Source: Oerskovia turbata
GTDB taxonomy: Bacteria; Actinomycetota; Actinomycetes; Actinomycetales; Cellulomonadaceae
Assembly (NCBI RefSeq): GCF_000718325.1
Contig: NZ_JOFV01000001.1
Location: forward strand, 186,001-250,000
Direction: 5' to 3'
Length of the DNA: 64,000 nt
This document shows, piece by piece, positions 1-9,517 of this stretch; position 1 is the stretch's first letter; each line of letters begins with the position of its first letter. Made by a program: the position numbers and the translations under genes. The notes under the pieces were generated by a model. That model did not search any database. It was not told the DNA's origin and saw nothing but the letters and a program-made list of their open reading frames with translations.

Positions 1-1
1 G

Positions 2-544
2 ACGGAGAACTTCACGGAGTACCTCGCGGACGCCTCGAACGGCGCCTGGCCGCACGAGGCCAGCGGTGACTGGCCGCTGTCCGGCGGACAGTCCGGCCAG
101 GGCACGCAGGGCGTCGTCGACACGGTCACGGGTGCCGAGGGCGCCATCGGGTACGCCGACGCCTCGCGCGCCGGCGACCTGGGCACGGTCGCGATCAAGG
201 TCGGCGAGGAGTACGTGCCGTTCTCGCCCGAGGCCGCGGCCAAGGTGGTCGACGCCTCGCCGCGCGCCGCGGACGCGACCGACAAGCGCCTGGTCGTCGA
301 GATCGACCGCACCACGACCGAGCCCGGCGTCTACCCGCTGGTCCTCATCTCCTACTCGCTCGCGTGCGACACCTACGACAAGGCCGAGGACGCCGCCAAC
401 GTCAAGGCGTACCTGACCTACGTCGCCAGCGAGGAGGGCCAGGCCCGCGCGGCCGAGCCGTCCGTCGCCGGCTCCGCCCCGATCTCGGACGCGCTGCGCA
501 CCGAGGTCCAGGCTGCGCTCGACTCGATCAGCGTCAAGAGCTGA
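2..544 (+). CDS. pstS: PstS phosphate-binding protein, C-terminal part
   Basis: This is the 3' end (about 180 codons) of the periplasmic-type phosphate-binding lipoprotein of the Pst ABC transporter. The 5' end lies outside the window. The open frame runs from base 2 and shows the PstS-typical segment TENFTEYLADAS, the substrate-loop stretch SGGQSGQGTQGVV, and later GAIGYADASRA and YPLVLISYSLACDTYDK. Identity rests on these motifs and on pstC, pstA and pstB following in the classical order. PstS captures phosphate outside the membrane and delivers it to PstCA. In actinobacteria such operons are usually induced by low phosphate; the promoter is not visible here. Confidence 0.93.
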   Translation, partial: TENFTEYLADASNGAWPHEASGDWPLSGGQSGQGTQGVVDTVTGAEGAIGYADASRAGDLGTVAIKVGEEYVPFSPEAAAKVVDASPRAADATDKRLVVEIDRTTTEPGVYPLVLISYSLACDTYDKAEDAANVKAYLTYVASEEGQARAAEPSVAGSAPISDALRTEVQAALDSISVKS

Positions 545-560
545 CCGAACACCTGAACAC

Positions 561-629
561 GGTCACTCACCCAGGGGCGGGTCACGTCGAGGCACTGCGC
601 CCGACGCGGCCCGCCACGGGTGCGTGACC
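561..629 (+). promoter_or_regulatory. Candidate pstS-pstC intercistronic stem-loop
   Basis: Arms at 561-572 and 618-629 pair in 11 of 12 positions (GGTCACTCACCC against GGGTGCGTGACC), and the loop holds further GC-rich complementarity. It sits between the pstS stop and the pstC GTG. Such structures often stabilise the upstream message or partly terminate it, giving more binding protein than permease. The function is inferred from position only. Confidence 0.35.
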
Positions 630-678
630 ACCGGAACGTCCGTCCCACCACCGCCGCACCTCAGTCATCGGAGCATCA

Positions 679-1662
679 GTGGCCGTCACCTCTCCTCCCT
701 CCACCCGAGCCGGGCTCGAGTCCGAACCCACGGTCCCCGTGACCAAGGGCGGCCTGGCGGGCCGTCTCTTCGCGGGCCTGTCGACGGGTGCCGGGATCCT
801 CATCCTGCTCGTCCTCGCCGCGGTGGCCGTGTTCCTCGTCATCGAGGCGTGGCCGGCCCTGACGGCGAGCCCCGAGGAGCTCCAGGAGATCTCCTGGTTC
901 AAGGCGGACTCGCTGCTCGCCTACGTCGGGCCTCTGGTGTTCGGCACGCTCCTCGCCTCGATCCTGGCGCTCCTGATCGCCGTGCCGGTCTCGGTGGGCA
1001 TCGCGCTGTTCATCTCGCACTACGCGCCCCGGCGTCTGGCGCAGGGCCTCGGCTACCTGATCGACCTCCTCGCGGCCATCCCGAGCGTCGTGTACGGCCT
1101 GTGGGGCGCGTTGTGGCTGCTCCCGATCCTCAACCCGTTCTTCACGTGGCTGAGCGGCACGCTCGGGTTCATCCCCTTGTTCGAGGGGTACCAGGCCCCC
1201 GCGAAGAACATCATGTCGGCCTCGATCGTCCTGGCCGTCATGATCCTGCCGATCATCACGGCGGTCTCGCGCGAGGTGTTCCTCCAGACCCCGGTCCTGC
1301 ACGAGGAGGCCTCGCTCGCGCTGGGGGCGACCCGCTGGGAGATGGTCCGCATGGCCGTCCTGCCGTTCGGCCGCTCGGGCGTGATCAGCGCGTCGATGCT
1401 GGGCCTCGGGCGTGCGCTCGGCGAGACCATGGCCGTGCTCATGGTCATCTCGCCCGGGTTCCTCTACTCGCTGTTCCTGCTCAAGCCGGGCCAGCAGCAG
1501 ACGATCGCCGCGAACATCGCCTCGAAGTTCCCTGAGGCCAGCGGCCTCGCGGTGAGCACCCTCATCGCGACGGGCCTCGCGCTGTTCGTCATCACGTTCG
1601 TCGTCAACATGATCGCGCGCTGGATCATCGCGCGCCGCAAGGACTTCTCGGGAGCGAACTGA
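679..1662 (+). CDS. pstC: Phosphate ABC transporter permease PstC
   Basis: A 327-aa inner-membrane permease of the PstSCAB phosphate importer, starting at GTG. Hydrophobic segments begin near residue 30 ([20 protein letters not shown]) and continue through the protein. The cytoplasmic coupling loop that contacts the ATPase is recognisable ([15 protein letters not shown], then [14 protein letters not shown]). Its length fits PstC. It lies about 135 bp after pstS and its stop overlaps the pstA start by one base (TGATG), indicating coupled translation with its heterodimer partner. Confidence 0.95.
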   Translation: MAVTSPPSTRAGLESEPTVPVTKGGLAGRLFAGLSTGAGILILLVLAAVAVFLVIEAWPALTASPEELQEISWFKADSLLAYVGPLVFGTLLASILALLIAVPVSVGIALFISHYAPRRLAQGLGYLIDLLAAIPSVVYGLWGALWLLPILNPFFTWLSGTLGFIPLFEGYQAPAKNIMSASIVLAVMILPIITAVSREVFLQTPVLHEEASLALGATRWEMVRMAVLPFGRSGVISASMLGLGRALGETMAVLMVISPGFLYSLFLLKPGQQQTIAANIASKFPEASGLAVSTLIATGLALFVITFVVNMIARWIIARRKDFSGAN

Positions 1663-2750
1663 TGACGGCCACCGACCTCACCCCCACCACGCCCGCCGCC
1701 CCCGACGGCTCGGGCTCCCTCCAGCTCGTCCCGGCGCAGAAGCGCCTGCCCCGCTGGGCCCCCTGGGCCTTCGCCCTGGGCGGTGTCCTCGTCGCGTTCG
1801 CGGTCCTCGCGCTCGCCGGGAACCCGACCGTCGCGGGGGTGCTGGGCCTCGGCGCGGTGCTCTACGCCGTCGGGCTGACCGTGACCTCGCGGTTCGTCGA
1901 GGGCGCCCGCTGGGCCACCGACCGCCTCGCGACCACGCTCGTGACGTTCGCGTTCCTGCTCGCGCTGATCCCGCTCGTCTCGCTGCTGTGGATCGTGGTC
2001 TCGCGCGGCGCCGAGCTGTTCGGGGCGACGTTCCTGTCGACCGACATGGTCGGCGTCTACGGCGACATGACGAGCGGCGGGATCTGGCACGCGATCGTCG
2101 GGACGCTCCTCATCACGGGCGCGGCGACGCTCATCTCCGTGCCGATCGGCCTGCTCACCGCGATCTACCTCGTCGAGTACGGGCGCGGCCCCCTCGCCCG
2201 CTGGATCACGTTCCTCGTGGACGTCATGACGGGCATCCCGTCGATCGTCGCGGGCCTGTTCGCGTTCTCGCTGTTCACGCTGATCTTCGGCCCCGCGTAC
2301 CGGGCCGGGATCATGGGCGCGGTCGCGCTGTCGCTGCTCATGACCCCGGTCGTGATCCGCTCGGTCGAGGAGATGCTGCGCCTGGTCCCCAACGAGCTGC
2401 GCGAGGCGTCCCTCGCGCTGGGTGTGCCCAAGTGGCTGACGATCGTCAAGGTCGTGCTGCGCACGTCGATCGCCGGGATCGTCACGGGCGTGATGCTCTC
2501 GATCGCCCGCGTGATCGGGGAGACCGCGCCGCTGCTCCTCACGGTCGGCCTCATCACCCAGGTGAACTGGGACCTGTTCGACGGCCGCATGGCGACCCTG
2601 CCGGTCTTCGCCTACCGCCAGTACGAGCAGGGCGGCGTCGGGATCGACCGGGCGTGGGCCGCGGCCCTGACCCTGATCCTGATCGTCATGCTGCTCAACC
2701 TGATCGCCCGGCTCGTCAGCCGCCTGTTCTCACCCAAGACCGCTCGCTGA
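1662..2750 (+). CDS. pstA: Phosphate ABC transporter permease PstA
   Basis: A 362-aa membrane permease that pairs with PstC. About the first 60 residues form a polar stretch (rich in T, P, A and Q) followed by two extra hydrophobic segments, which is longer than the E. coli protein but common in actinobacteria. The EAA-type coupling loop reads [20 protein letters not shown], followed by [15 protein letters not shown]. Its start codon overlaps the pstC stop, and pstB follows after 65 bp. Confidence 0.95.
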   Translation: MTATDLTPTTPAAPDGSGSLQLVPAQKRLPRWAPWAFALGGVLVAFAVLALAGNPTVAGVLGLGAVLYAVGLTVTSRFVEGARWATDRLATTLVTFAFLLALIPLVSLLWIVVSRGAELFGATFLSTDMVGVYGDMTSGGIWHAIVGTLLITGAATLISVPIGLLTAIYLVEYGRGPLARWITFLVDVMTGIPSIVAGLFAFSLFTLIFGPAYRAGIMGAVALSLLMTPVVIRSVEEMLRLVPNELREASLALGVPKWLTIVKVVLRTSIAGIVTGVMLSIARVIGETAPLLLTVGLITQVNWDLFDGRMATLPVFAYRQYEQGGVGIDRAWAAALTLILIVMLLNLIARLVSRLFSPKTAR

Positions 2751-2815
2751 ACCGAGCCCACCAGCCTGTCCGGGCACCGCACCCCGCGGGACCGGACACC
2801 GGAAGGAAGCACATC

Positions 2816-3595
2816 ATGTCGAAGCGAATCGACGTCTCCGACCTCAACGTCTACTACGGCGACTTCCTCGCCGTGGAGGGCGTGACCATGGCGATCGAGC
2901 CGCGCTCGGTCACGGCGCTGATCGGCCCGTCGGGCTGCGGCAAGTCGACGTTCCTGCGCACGCTCAACCGCATGCACGAGGTCATCCCGGGGGCGCACGT
3001 CCAGGGCAAGGCCGTCATGGACGGCCAGGACCTCTACGCGCCCGACGTCGACCCGGTCGCGGTCCGCCGCCAGGTGGGCATGGTCTTCCAGCGGCCCAAC
3101 CCGTTCCCGACCATGTCGATCAAGGAGAACGTCCTCGCGGGAGTGCGCCTCAATAACAAGCGCATCTCCAAGTCCGACGCCGAGGAGCTCGTCGAGACGT
3201 CGCTGCAGGGCGCGAACCTGTGGAACGAGGTCAAGGACCGCCTCGACCGTCCCGGGTCGGGCCTGTCCGGCGGGCAGCAGCAGCGCCTGTGCATCGCGCG
3301 CGCGATCGCGGTGCGCCCGCAGGTGCTCCTCATGGACGAGCCGTGCTCGGCTCTCGACCCGATCTCGACGCTCGCGATCGAGGACCTCATGGCCGAGCTC
3401 AAGGACGAGTACACGATCGTCATCGTGACGCACAACATGCAGCAGGCGGCCCGTGTGAGCGACCGCACGGCGTTCTTCAACATCGCGGGCACGGGCAAGC
3501 CGGGCCGGCTGATCGAGATGGGCGACACCGCGACGATGTTCTCGTCGCCGACCGAGCAGGCCACGGAGGACTACATCTCGGGCCGCTTCGGGTGA
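2816..3595 (+). CDS. pstB: Phosphate import ATP-binding protein PstB
   Basis: The 259-aa ATPase that powers PstSCA. Walker A is GPSGCGKST near residue 40, the Q-loop is [11 protein letters not shown], the ABC signature is [14 protein letters not shown], Walker B is [13 protein letters not shown] and the H-loop is [11 protein letters not shown]. These match the PstB subfamily, including the family-typical [12 protein letters not shown]. The ATG at 2816 is chosen because a strong ribosome binding site (GGAAGGA) lies just upstream; the frame stays open further upstream but that part is inside pstA. A perfect terminator hairpin follows. Confidence 0.97.
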   Translation: MSKRIDVSDLNVYYGDFLAVEGVTMAIEPRSVTALIGPSGCGKSTFLRTLNRMHEVIPGAHVQGKAVMDGQDLYAPDVDPVAVRRQVGMVFQRPNPFPTMSIKENVLAGVRLNNKRISKSDAEELVETSLQGANLWNEVKDRLDRPGSGLSGGQQQRLCIARAIAVRPQVLLMDEPCSALDPISTLAIEDLMAELKDEYTIVIVTHNMQQAARVSDRTAFFNIAGTGKPGRLIEMGDTATMFSSPTEQATEDYISGRFG

Positions 3596-3622
3596 CCTGG
3601 CGGCACCCGCACCGCCCGTGAC

Positions 3623-3668
3623 GCACGACGGCGAGGCCCCCTTCCAGGAGGGGGCCTCGCCGTCGTGC
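3623..3668. terminator. Terminator after pstB
   Basis: A perfect 19-bp inverted repeat (3623-3641 with 3650-3668) and an 8-nt loop. It lies between convergent pstB and the lpqE-like gene, so it can serve both strands. Confidence 0.85.
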
Positions 3669-3717
3669 TGTCTTGCGTCGCCGGTGCCGGCACCGTTGCC
3701 GGACCGGCGGCCGTCGA

Positions 3718-4203
3718 TCAGGGCAGGTAGTCCTGGTACTCCTCGAGCGCGCCGTTGACGACCGGGACCTGGACGGTCTCGGACTCGCCCGAGCTCGCGG
3801 TGACCGTCACGGAGATCGTGGCGCCGGGGGCGGCGTCGACGTTCCCGAACTGGGCCTCGAACCCGTCCTCGACGCCGATGTAGACGGTCTCGCCGGCCTC
3901 GAGCGGGATGTCGACCGGGTCGGTGCCCTCCGGGGCGATGGTGATCTCGACCGGCTCGTCCGAGTCGTTCGCGGCCCCGCCCAGCAGCGTCCCGGGCTCG
4001 CCCTCGGCGGCCGAGACGATGAGCAGGTTGAGCGCGCGGACCTCGTCGGTGAGGTCGACGCGGATGCCGTCCGACGGCGAGTAGGCGATGTCCGTCGTGA
4101 TGGGTGAGCAGGCCGACACGGCGACGGCGCTCGCCACGATCACGGGGATCGCGAGCATGAGCGACCGGCGCGGCGTGGTCGGGCGGGACGGGGTGCGGGT
4201 CAC
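3718..4203 (-). CDS. lpqE: LpqE-like lipoprotein
   Basis: A 161-aa exported lipoprotein of unknown molecular role. The N-terminus has an arginine-rich n-region (TRTPSRPTTPRRS), a hydrophobic core and a lipobox ending VSAC, so acylation is expected near residue 32. The mature part (DEVRALNLLIVSAAEGEPG, then DSDEPVEIT and VDIPLEAGETVYIG) looks like a small beta-sandwich resembling mycobacterial LpqE. The assignment leans on synteny: in Mycobacterium tuberculosis lpqE is divergent from carD-ispD-ispF, exactly as here. No catalytic residues are evident. Confidence 0.7.
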   Translation of the reverse strand: MTRTPSRPTTPRRSLMLAIPVIVASAVAVSACSPITTDIAYSPSDGIRVDLTDEVRALNLLIVSAAEGEPGTLLGGAANDSDEPVEITIAPEGTDPVDIPLEAGETVYIGVEDGFEAQFGNVDAAPGATISVTVTASSGESETVQVPVVNGALEEYQDYLP

Positions 4204-4520
4204 GTGCGCTCCAATGTGCTGCGGTCAGTCTCGGTGTGCTCAGGGGGTGTGCTCGACGAGGTTCTCCGCCGCCGGCGCCCCCCTGGGCGCAGATGATCAC
4301 AGCCTAGTCGCTCCCGGAGGTGTCCGGCCCGGTGTCTCCCGGAGCGTCGGTCGGCGCGGCGTCGGGTCTCCCGAGGCGGGCCGCAGCCCGTCCGGAGCCG
4401 TCAGGGCGTGGGAGGTATTCGTGCCAGGACGTCCTCCGGAGGGCCGCACGACCAGGAAAAACGCTGGGACGGTGCGCCTGCCGACCTGGGCAGGGGCTCG
4501 GAACGGAGGGACCCCCGTGG

Positions 4521-4526
4521 TAAGAT
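4521..4526 (+). promoter_or_regulatory. Candidate carD promoter -10 element
   Basis: TAAGAT lies 28 bp before the carD ATG, followed by an AAAGGGG ribosome binding site. The rest of the 351-bp divergent spacer (4204-4554) holds no gene that I can see; a TAGGCT on the minus strand (4301-4306) could be the -10 of the lipoprotein gene. Confidence 0.4.
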
Positions 4527-4554
4527 CGACCTCCGCGAAAGGGGACATCTGCAG

Positions 4555-5037
4555 ATGACGTTCACAGTAGGCGAGACCGTTGTCTACCCACATCACGGTG
4601 CCGCAAAGATCGAAGAGATCAAGACCCGCACCATCCGCGGGGAGGACAAGATCTACCTGAAGCTCAAGGTGGCTCAGGGCGACCTGACGATCGAGGTCCC
4701 GGCGGACAACGTCGACCTGGTGGGCGTCCGCGACGTCGTCGGCCAGGAAGGCCTCGACAAGGTCTTCGAAGTTCTTCGCGCACCATACACCGAAGAGCCG
4801 ACCAACTGGTCGCGCCGCTACAAGGCCAACCTCGAGAAGCTGGCCTCGGGCGACGTGATCAAGGTGGCAGAGGTCGTCCGCGACCTCTCGCGACGTGACG
4901 CGGACCGCGGCCTCTCGGCCGGGGAGAAGCGCATGCTCGCGAAGGCTCGACAGATCCTGGTCTCGGAGCTGGCCCTGGCCGAGCACACCGAGGAGGACAA
5001 GGCCGAGGCCATCCTCGACGAGGTCCTGGCTTCCTGA
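4555..5037 (+). CDS. carD: CarD-family RNA polymerase-binding regulator
   Basis: A 160-aa CarD protein. The family binds the RNA polymerase beta subunit through an N-terminal Tudor-like domain and stabilises open promoter complexes, mainly at rRNA and housekeeping promoters. Seen here are the start [21 protein letters not shown], the [18 protein letters not shown] strand region and the helical C-terminal domain with [13 protein letters not shown] and [20 protein letters not shown]. Length and order match actinobacterial CarD. A hairpin terminator at 5062-5099 separates it from ispD. Confidence 0.96.
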   Translation: MTFTVGETVVYPHHGAAKIEEIKTRTIRGEDKIYLKLKVAQGDLTIEVPADNVDLVGVRDVVGQEGLDKVFEVLRAPYTEEPTNWSRRYKANLEKLASGDVIKVAEVVRDLSRRDADRGLSAGEKRMLAKARQILVSELALAEHTEEDKAEAILDEVLAS

Positions 5038-5061
5038 GCAGAACCCTCACCCACGCACCAC

Positions 5062-5099
5062 CGACGACGCACGGACCGCCAGCGGTCCGTGCGTCGTCG
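5062..5099 (+). terminator. Terminator after carD
   Basis: An 18-bp perfect inverted repeat (5062-5079 with 5082-5099) around a very short loop, 25 bp after the carD stop. Confidence 0.8.
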
Positions 5100-5224
5100 T
5101 CGTTCACGCCGACGTCCGCGTGAGGAGGCGCTCACCGCGCCCCGCGTGAGGAGGCGTGGGGGCGACTTCTCACGACCGCTCGTCTCGTCAGCGGGCCGAG
5201 GACGGTCCGCAGGCCGAGATCGTC

Positions 5225-5230
5225 TACCGT
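5225..5230 (+). promoter_or_regulatory. Leaderless-type -10 element of ispD
   Basis: TACCGT sits 7 nt before the GTG at 5238, the spacing expected when transcription begins at the start codon. This favours 5238 over the GTG at 5229. Confidence 0.4.
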
Positions 5231-5237
5231 GATCGGT

Positions 5238-5981
5238 GTGACGACCCTCGCCATCCTGACCGCCGCCGGCTCCGGTACCCGCCTCGGCTTCGACCTTCCC
5301 AAGGCCCTCGTCCCCCTGCGCGGTCTTCCGCTGGTCCTGCACGCGGCCCGCCGCCTGACCGCCTCGGGCGTGGTCGACGCGCTCGTCGTCACGGCACCGA
5401 ACGGGCTCGTCTCGGTCATGTCGGACGTCCTGGAGCACGACCCGCACGTGAGCGTGCCCGTGGTCGTCGTGGCGGGCGGGACCACGCGCCAGTCGTCGGT
5501 CGCGGCGGGCCTGACGCGGGCCCGTGCCGACATCGACACGGTCGTCGTGCACGACGCCGCACGGCCGCTGGCCCCGGCCGCGATGATCCGTCGCGTCGTC
5601 GAGACCGTCAAGGCGGGTCACCAGGCCGTCATCCCCGGGCTCGCCGTGACGGACACCGTCAAGATCCTGGCCCCGCGCGGCCCGGCCGAGGGCTCCACGC
5701 TGCCCGCAGGGGTGGACCGGGTCGCCGCCACCCCGGCGCGCACGCTGCTGCGCGCCGTCCAGACGCCGCAGGCCTTCGACCGGGCGCTCCTGGTGCGCGC
5801 GCACGCCGCAGGAGCCGCACGGGCCCGGACCGAGGCCACGGCCGCGACGGACGACGCGTCGCTCGTCGAGGCGCTGGGGGAGGACGTGTTCGTGGTCGAG
5901 GGCGACGAGCTCGCGATGAAGGTCACGACCGCACGCGACTTCTACTACATCGAGAAGCTGCTGACGGAGGACGTGCGATGA
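5238..5981 (+). CDS. ispD: 2-C-methyl-D-erythritol 4-phosphate cytidylyltransferase
   Basis: A 247-aa enzyme of the MEP isoprenoid pathway: it transfers CMP from CTP to methylerythritol 4-phosphate. Hallmarks are the N-terminal nucleotide-binding motif [10 protein letters not shown] followed by KALVPLRG, then VHDAARPL and [15 protein letters not shown], and the C-terminal [21 protein letters not shown]. The start at GTG 5238 is chosen from the promoter spacing; GTG 5229 would add three residues. The stop overlaps the ispF start (ATGA), so the two are co-translated. Confidence 0.95.
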   Translation: MTTLAILTAAGSGTRLGFDLPKALVPLRGLPLVLHAARRLTASGVVDALVVTAPNGLVSVMSDVLEHDPHVSVPVVVVAGGTTRQSSVAAGLTRARADIDTVVVHDAARPLAPAAMIRRVVETVKAGHQAVIPGLAVTDTVKILAPRGPAEGSTLPAGVDRVAATPARTLLRAVQTPQAFDRALLVRAHAAGAARARTEATAATDDASLVEALGEDVFVVEGDELAMKVTTARDFYYIEKLLTEDVR

Positions 5982-6463
5982 ACCTGCCACGCACCGGCAT
6001 CGGGACCGACGTCCACGCGTACGCCCCGGCGGGCGAGGAACGCGAGCTGTGGCTCGCTGGACTGCACTGGCCCGGGGAACGCGGCCTGGCAGGCCACTCG
6101 GACGCCGACGTGGCGGCTCACGCCGCGGCCGACGCCCTGTTCTCGGCGGCGGGGATCGGGGACCTCGGCTCGAACTTCGGGACGAGCGCCCCGGAGTGGT
6201 CGGGGGCGAGCGGCGCGTCGCTGCTCGCCGAGGCCGCCCGGCGGGTGCGCGCTGCCGGGTTCGAGATCGGCAACGTCGCGGTCCAGGTCATCGGCAACAG
6301 GCCCCGCCTCGGGCCGCGCCGGGCCGAGGGCGAGGCAGCGTTGAGCGCCGCCGCCGGGGCGCCCGTGACCCTCACGGCGACCACGACCGACGGCCTGGGG
6401 CTGACCGGCCGCGGCGAGGGCGTCGCGGCCCTCGCGACCGCGCTCGTCGTCCGGACCGGCTAG
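5978..6463 (+). CDS. ispF: 2-C-methyl-D-erythritol 2,4-cyclodiphosphate synthase
   Basis: A 161-aa trimeric MEP-pathway enzyme that cyclises CDP-ME 2-phosphate with release of CMP. Metal-binding residues are seen in GIGTDVHAY (D and H near residues 10-12) and in the signature [19 protein letters not shown], followed by GIGDLGSNF. The end has [16 protein letters not shown]. In mycobacteria cysS and rlmB follow directly; here about 11 kb of other genes intervene before that pair (17.7 kb). Confidence 0.97.
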   Translation: MNLPRTGIGTDVHAYAPAGEERELWLAGLHWPGERGLAGHSDADVAAHAAADALFSAAGIGDLGSNFGTSAPEWSGASGASLLAEAARRVRAAGFEIGNVAVQVIGNRPRLGPRRAEGEAALSAAAGAPVTLTATTTDGLGLTGRGEGVAALATALVVRTG

Positions 6464-6490
6464 CGGTCTCGACCGGCTCACGAGAGACGC

Positions 6491-6549
6491 CCTGGGACAC
6501 CCGGGCGGTTCCGGGCCAGGACCCCCGGGCCCCGCCCGAGCGCCCCAGG
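6491..6549. terminator. Candidate bidirectional terminator, ispF / GH127 gene
   Basis: Imperfect inverted repeat (15 of 18 positions, 6491-6508 with 6532-6549) in the 96-bp gap between the convergent ispF and GH127 genes. Confidence 0.45.
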
Positions 6550-6559
6550 ACGGGCCGGG

Positions 6560-8494
6560 TCAGGTTGTCGGCAGCCAGATGCGCATGGTCGACGGCCCGC
6601 GGTTCGCCCAGTCGTGGTAGGGGGTCAGGACGACGTCGAGCAGCTCGTCCGCCGGACCCGAGCCGCCCCCCTGGCCGTCCCGATCGGTGCGCGGGCTCTC
6701 CGCGTAGGGCCACGCGCGGTCGGTCGGCGCAGACCGCCGCCCCGTCGCGATCACGAGCCCCTGCTCCTCGCGCAGCGGCAGGGAGGGGTCGACCACGAGC
6801 TCGGCGACGTCGTCGACCGTCTGGTCGAGCGACTCGGCGCACAGCACCTCGGGGCCGCGCTCGACCGCGACGCAGCCCCGCACGGCATCGATCCTGTCGT
6901 CGGCCGTCACGACCCGTGGCGACACGTCGAGCTCGAGGCGCACCTCGTCGCCCGCGAGGAAGGTCCGCCGGACCTCTGCGGTGCCCGGCTCGACGCTCCA
7001 GGTCTCACCGCCCGTGGACAGGCGGGCAGAGGCCGACCACGCCGGCACCCGCACCCGCAAGGACCAGTCACGGCCCGTGTCCCGCAGCACACGGAGGACC
7101 ACGACCCCCGAGTCGGGGAAGTCGGTGTGCACGTCGACCTCGACAGGTGTGCCGTCCGGCAACGCCGTACGGATCTGCGCGTCGGCGTACTGGTGCACCT
7201 GGAGGCCGTCCTCGTCGACCGTCGCGAAGTACGCGGCGAGGCTCGCGAACGTGCGTGCGACGTTGGGCGGGCAGCACGAGACCTCGAACCAGGGGGCCCG
7301 CAGCGAGGACGAGGCGCGCACGCTCGCGACGTCCGCGGGTGCGACGGCTCCCGGGACCCGCTGGTGCAGGGTGTTCGTGTAGTAGAACGATGTGCCGTCG
7401 TGCGCGGGGGACGTCGCGACGACGTTGAAGAGCGTCCGCTCGACCAGGTCGGAGTAGCGGGCCTCACCCGTGGCGAGCAGCAGCCGCCAGCTCGTCATGA
7501 TCGAGCCGATCCCGGCGCAGGTCTCCGCGTACGCCCGGTCGGGGGGCAGGACGAAGTCCTCCCCGAAGGCCTCGTCCTGGTGGTGCGAGCCCTGCCCGCC
7601 CGTGAGGTAGGTGCGCCGGGCCACGGTGTTCTGCCACTGCGTCGCGACCGCGCGCAGGAGATCGCGGTCGCCCGTGTCGGCGGCGACGTCGAGAGCACCG
7701 GCCGCGAGATAGTTGGCACGCACCGCGTGCCCCCGGAAGACGGTCGCCTCACGGACCGGCTGGTCGTCCTGGAAGTAGGAGCGGCCGAACTCGATGTCAC
7801 GCAGCGTGCCGTTGCCGTGCCGCTCGACGAACAGCGCAGCCTGGTCGAGATAGCGACGCTCGCCCGTGACCCGGGACAGCTCGGCGAGCGCGACCTCGAT
7901 CTCGGCGTGCCCGCAGATCCCCTGCCGGCCGTCGGGCCCGAACACCGCGCACACGTGGTCGGCGGCCCGCCGGGCCACGTCGACCAGGAGCTGGTCGCCG
8001 CCCGTGCGGGCGCGGGCCACCGCGGCCTGGATCAGGTGGCCGTAGCAGTACAGCTCGTGCCCCCACTCGAGGTCCGAGTAGCGGTCCCCCTGGCCAGGCC
8101 GGCCGAACATCGTGGACAGGTAGCCGTCCGGCTCCTGCACGGCCGCCACGCGCCGGACGATCGCGTCGAAGCGGGCGTCGAGCTCGCCGTCGGGCCTCCT
8201 GCCCAGCTCCCAGGCCATGGCCTCGAGGAGCTTGTACACCTCGGAGTCGGAGAACTCGCGCCCGCGGCGGGCCGCCGGGAGACGGCCCTCGACGGCCGCG
8301 TCGAAGTTGCCCAGCCACCCCTCCTTCTCGAGCCAGTGCTCGATGTGGGCCAGCGTGGCCACGCGGTTCGTCTCCTGGCGGTCGGCCCAGAACCCGCCCG
8401 TGATCCGGACTTCGTCGAGGCCGAGCGGACGCAGGACCGACGAGCTGGGGACGACCGGTCGGCCGCCGGTCGACCGACTGGTGGTGGTGGTCAC
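6560..8494 (-). CDS. GH127 beta-L-arabinofuranosidase-type glycoside hydrolase
   Basis: A 644-aa member of glycoside hydrolase family 127 (former DUF1680). Characterised members remove terminal beta-L-arabinofuranose from plant oligosaccharides, using a cysteine nucleophile next to a zinc site. The hallmark EVSCCPPNVARTFASL lies near residue 410; earlier motifs are GGFWADRQETN, YKLLEAMAWELG and AETCAGIGS. No signal peptide is seen, so it should act on imported sugar in the cytoplasm. The GTG start at 8494 has a strong GGAGG site. It is the last gene of an operon with a binding protein and two permeases, which supports intracellular breakdown of an imported arabino-oligosaccharide. The exact substrate is inferred. 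Confidence 0.85.
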   Translation of the reverse strand: MTTTTSRSTGGRPVVPSSSVLRPLGLDEVRITGGFWADRQETNRVATLAHIEHWLEKEGWLGNFDAAVEGRLPAARRGREFSDSEVYKLLEAMAWELGRRPDGELDARFDAIVRRVAAVQEPDGYLSTMFGRPGQGDRYSDLEWGHELYCYGHLIQAAVARARTGGDQLLVDVARRAADHVCAVFGPDGRQGICGHAEIEVALAELSRVTGERRYLDQAALFVERHGNGTLRDIEFGRSYFQDDQPVREATVFRGHAVRANYLAAGALDVAADTGDRDLLRAVATQWQNTVARRTYLTGGQGSHHQDEAFGEDFVLPPDRAYAETCAGIGSIMTSWRLLLATGEARYSDLVERTLFNVVATSPAHDGTSFYYTNTLHQRVPGAVAPADVASVRASSSLRAPWFEVSCCPPNVARTFASLAAYFATVDEDGLQVHQYADAQIRTALPDGTPVEVDVHTDFPDSGVVVLRVLRDTGRDWSLRVRVPAWSASARLSTGGETWSVEPGTAEVRRTFLAGDEVRLELDVSPRVVTADDRIDAVRGCVAVERGPEVLCAESLDQTVDDVAELVVDPSLPLREEQGLVIATGRRSAPTDRAWPYAESPRTDRDGQGGGSGPADELLDVVLTPYHDWANRGPSTMRIWLPTT

Positions 8495-8573
8495 GGAATT
8501 CCTCCGGTGAGGTCGATGCCCACGAGGATGGGCGAGGTGATGGGTGGGACGGGACTGCGCGGTGACCCGGAGG

Positions 8574-9506
8574 TCAGCCCTTGAGCGCGCCCGACATGAA
8601 GCCCTGGACGTAGTGCCGCTGCAGCAGCAGGAAGAGGACGACGCACGGCAGGGCGAGGACGACCACGCCCGCCTCGGTGGCCCCGTAGTCGACGATGCCC
8701 ATGATCTGCTGGCGCATGTTGGCCACGGCCAGCGGGAGCGGGAGCTTGGACGAGTCGGAGATGAGGATCAGCGGCGCGATGAAGTCGTTCCAGGCCGCGA
8801 GGAACGCGAAGAGGCCGACCGTGATGAGACCGGGCTTGACCGCCGGCAGCAGCACCCGCCGCAGGGCACCGAACGACGTGCACCCGTCGACGAGGGCCGC
8901 CTCCTCCATCTCGGTGGGGACGGACTCGAACGAGATCCGCATCATGAAGGTCGCGAACGGGAGCTGGAACATCGTCAGGACCAGCGCGAGCCCGAAGAGC
9001 GAGTTCTGCAGGTGCAGGGCGTTCAGCAGGACGTAGAGCGGGATCAGCAGGGTCGCGTAGGGCACCATCAGGATCCCGAGCGTGAGCATGAAGAGGATGT
9101 TCTTGCCGGGGAACGCGAAGCGGGCGAACGCGTAGCCGCCGAGGAGCGAGGTCACGAGGGTGAACAGCACGGTCAGCCCGGAGACCACGACCGAGTTCAG
9201 GAGGTACTGCCCGATCCCCGCCTGGTAGCCGGCGAGGGTCACGTAGTTCCCGAACCCCCAGCCGTCGCTCTGCGCGCTGCCGGCCTGCGGCGAGACCGAT
9301 GCGACACCGGCCCAGATGAGCGGGAAGAGGAAGATCAGGGCGAGGCCGCCCGTGAAGACGTAGTACGGCGTACGCAGCGCGAGGCCGCCGAGCGTCGTGG
9401 TCGGGGTCGCACGCACGACCCGGCGTCGTCGCCGTGCCGGCGTGGGGGGCGCGGCGGTCACGGACGGAGGGACGGGAGCGGACGGGGTGTCGGTCGTGGT
9501 GGGCAT
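8574..9506 (-). CDS. Carbohydrate ABC transporter permease (MalG type)
   Basis: A 310-aa inner-membrane permease of the carbohydrate-uptake (CUT1) family. After a polar Pro/Thr/Arg-rich tail (residues 1-40) there are six hydrophobic segments. The EAA coupling loop near residue 215 reads EEAALVDGCTSFGALRRVLL, followed by PAVKPGLITVGLFAFLAAWN, which is typical of MalG-like subunits. The ATG at 9506 lies 11 bp after the upstream permease stop. The partner is the permease at 9518-10474. No ATPase is encoded in this operon. Confidence 0.9.
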   Translation of the reverse strand: MPTTTDTPSAPVPPSVTAAPPTPARRRRRVVRATPTTTLGGLALRTPYYVFTGGLALIFLFPLIWAGVASVSPQAGSAQSDGWGFGNYVTLAGYQAGIGQYLLNSVVVSGLTVLFTLVTSLLGGYAFARFAFPGKNILFMLTLGILMVPYATLLIPLYVLLNALHLQNSLFGLALVLTMFQLPFATFMMRISFESVPTEMEEAALVDGCTSFGALRRVLLPAVKPGLITVGLFAFLAAWNDFIAPLILISDSSKLPLPLAVANMRQQIMGIVDYGATEAGVVVLALPCVVLFLLLQRHYVQGFMSGALKG

Positions 9507-9517
9507 GTCCGGGGTCC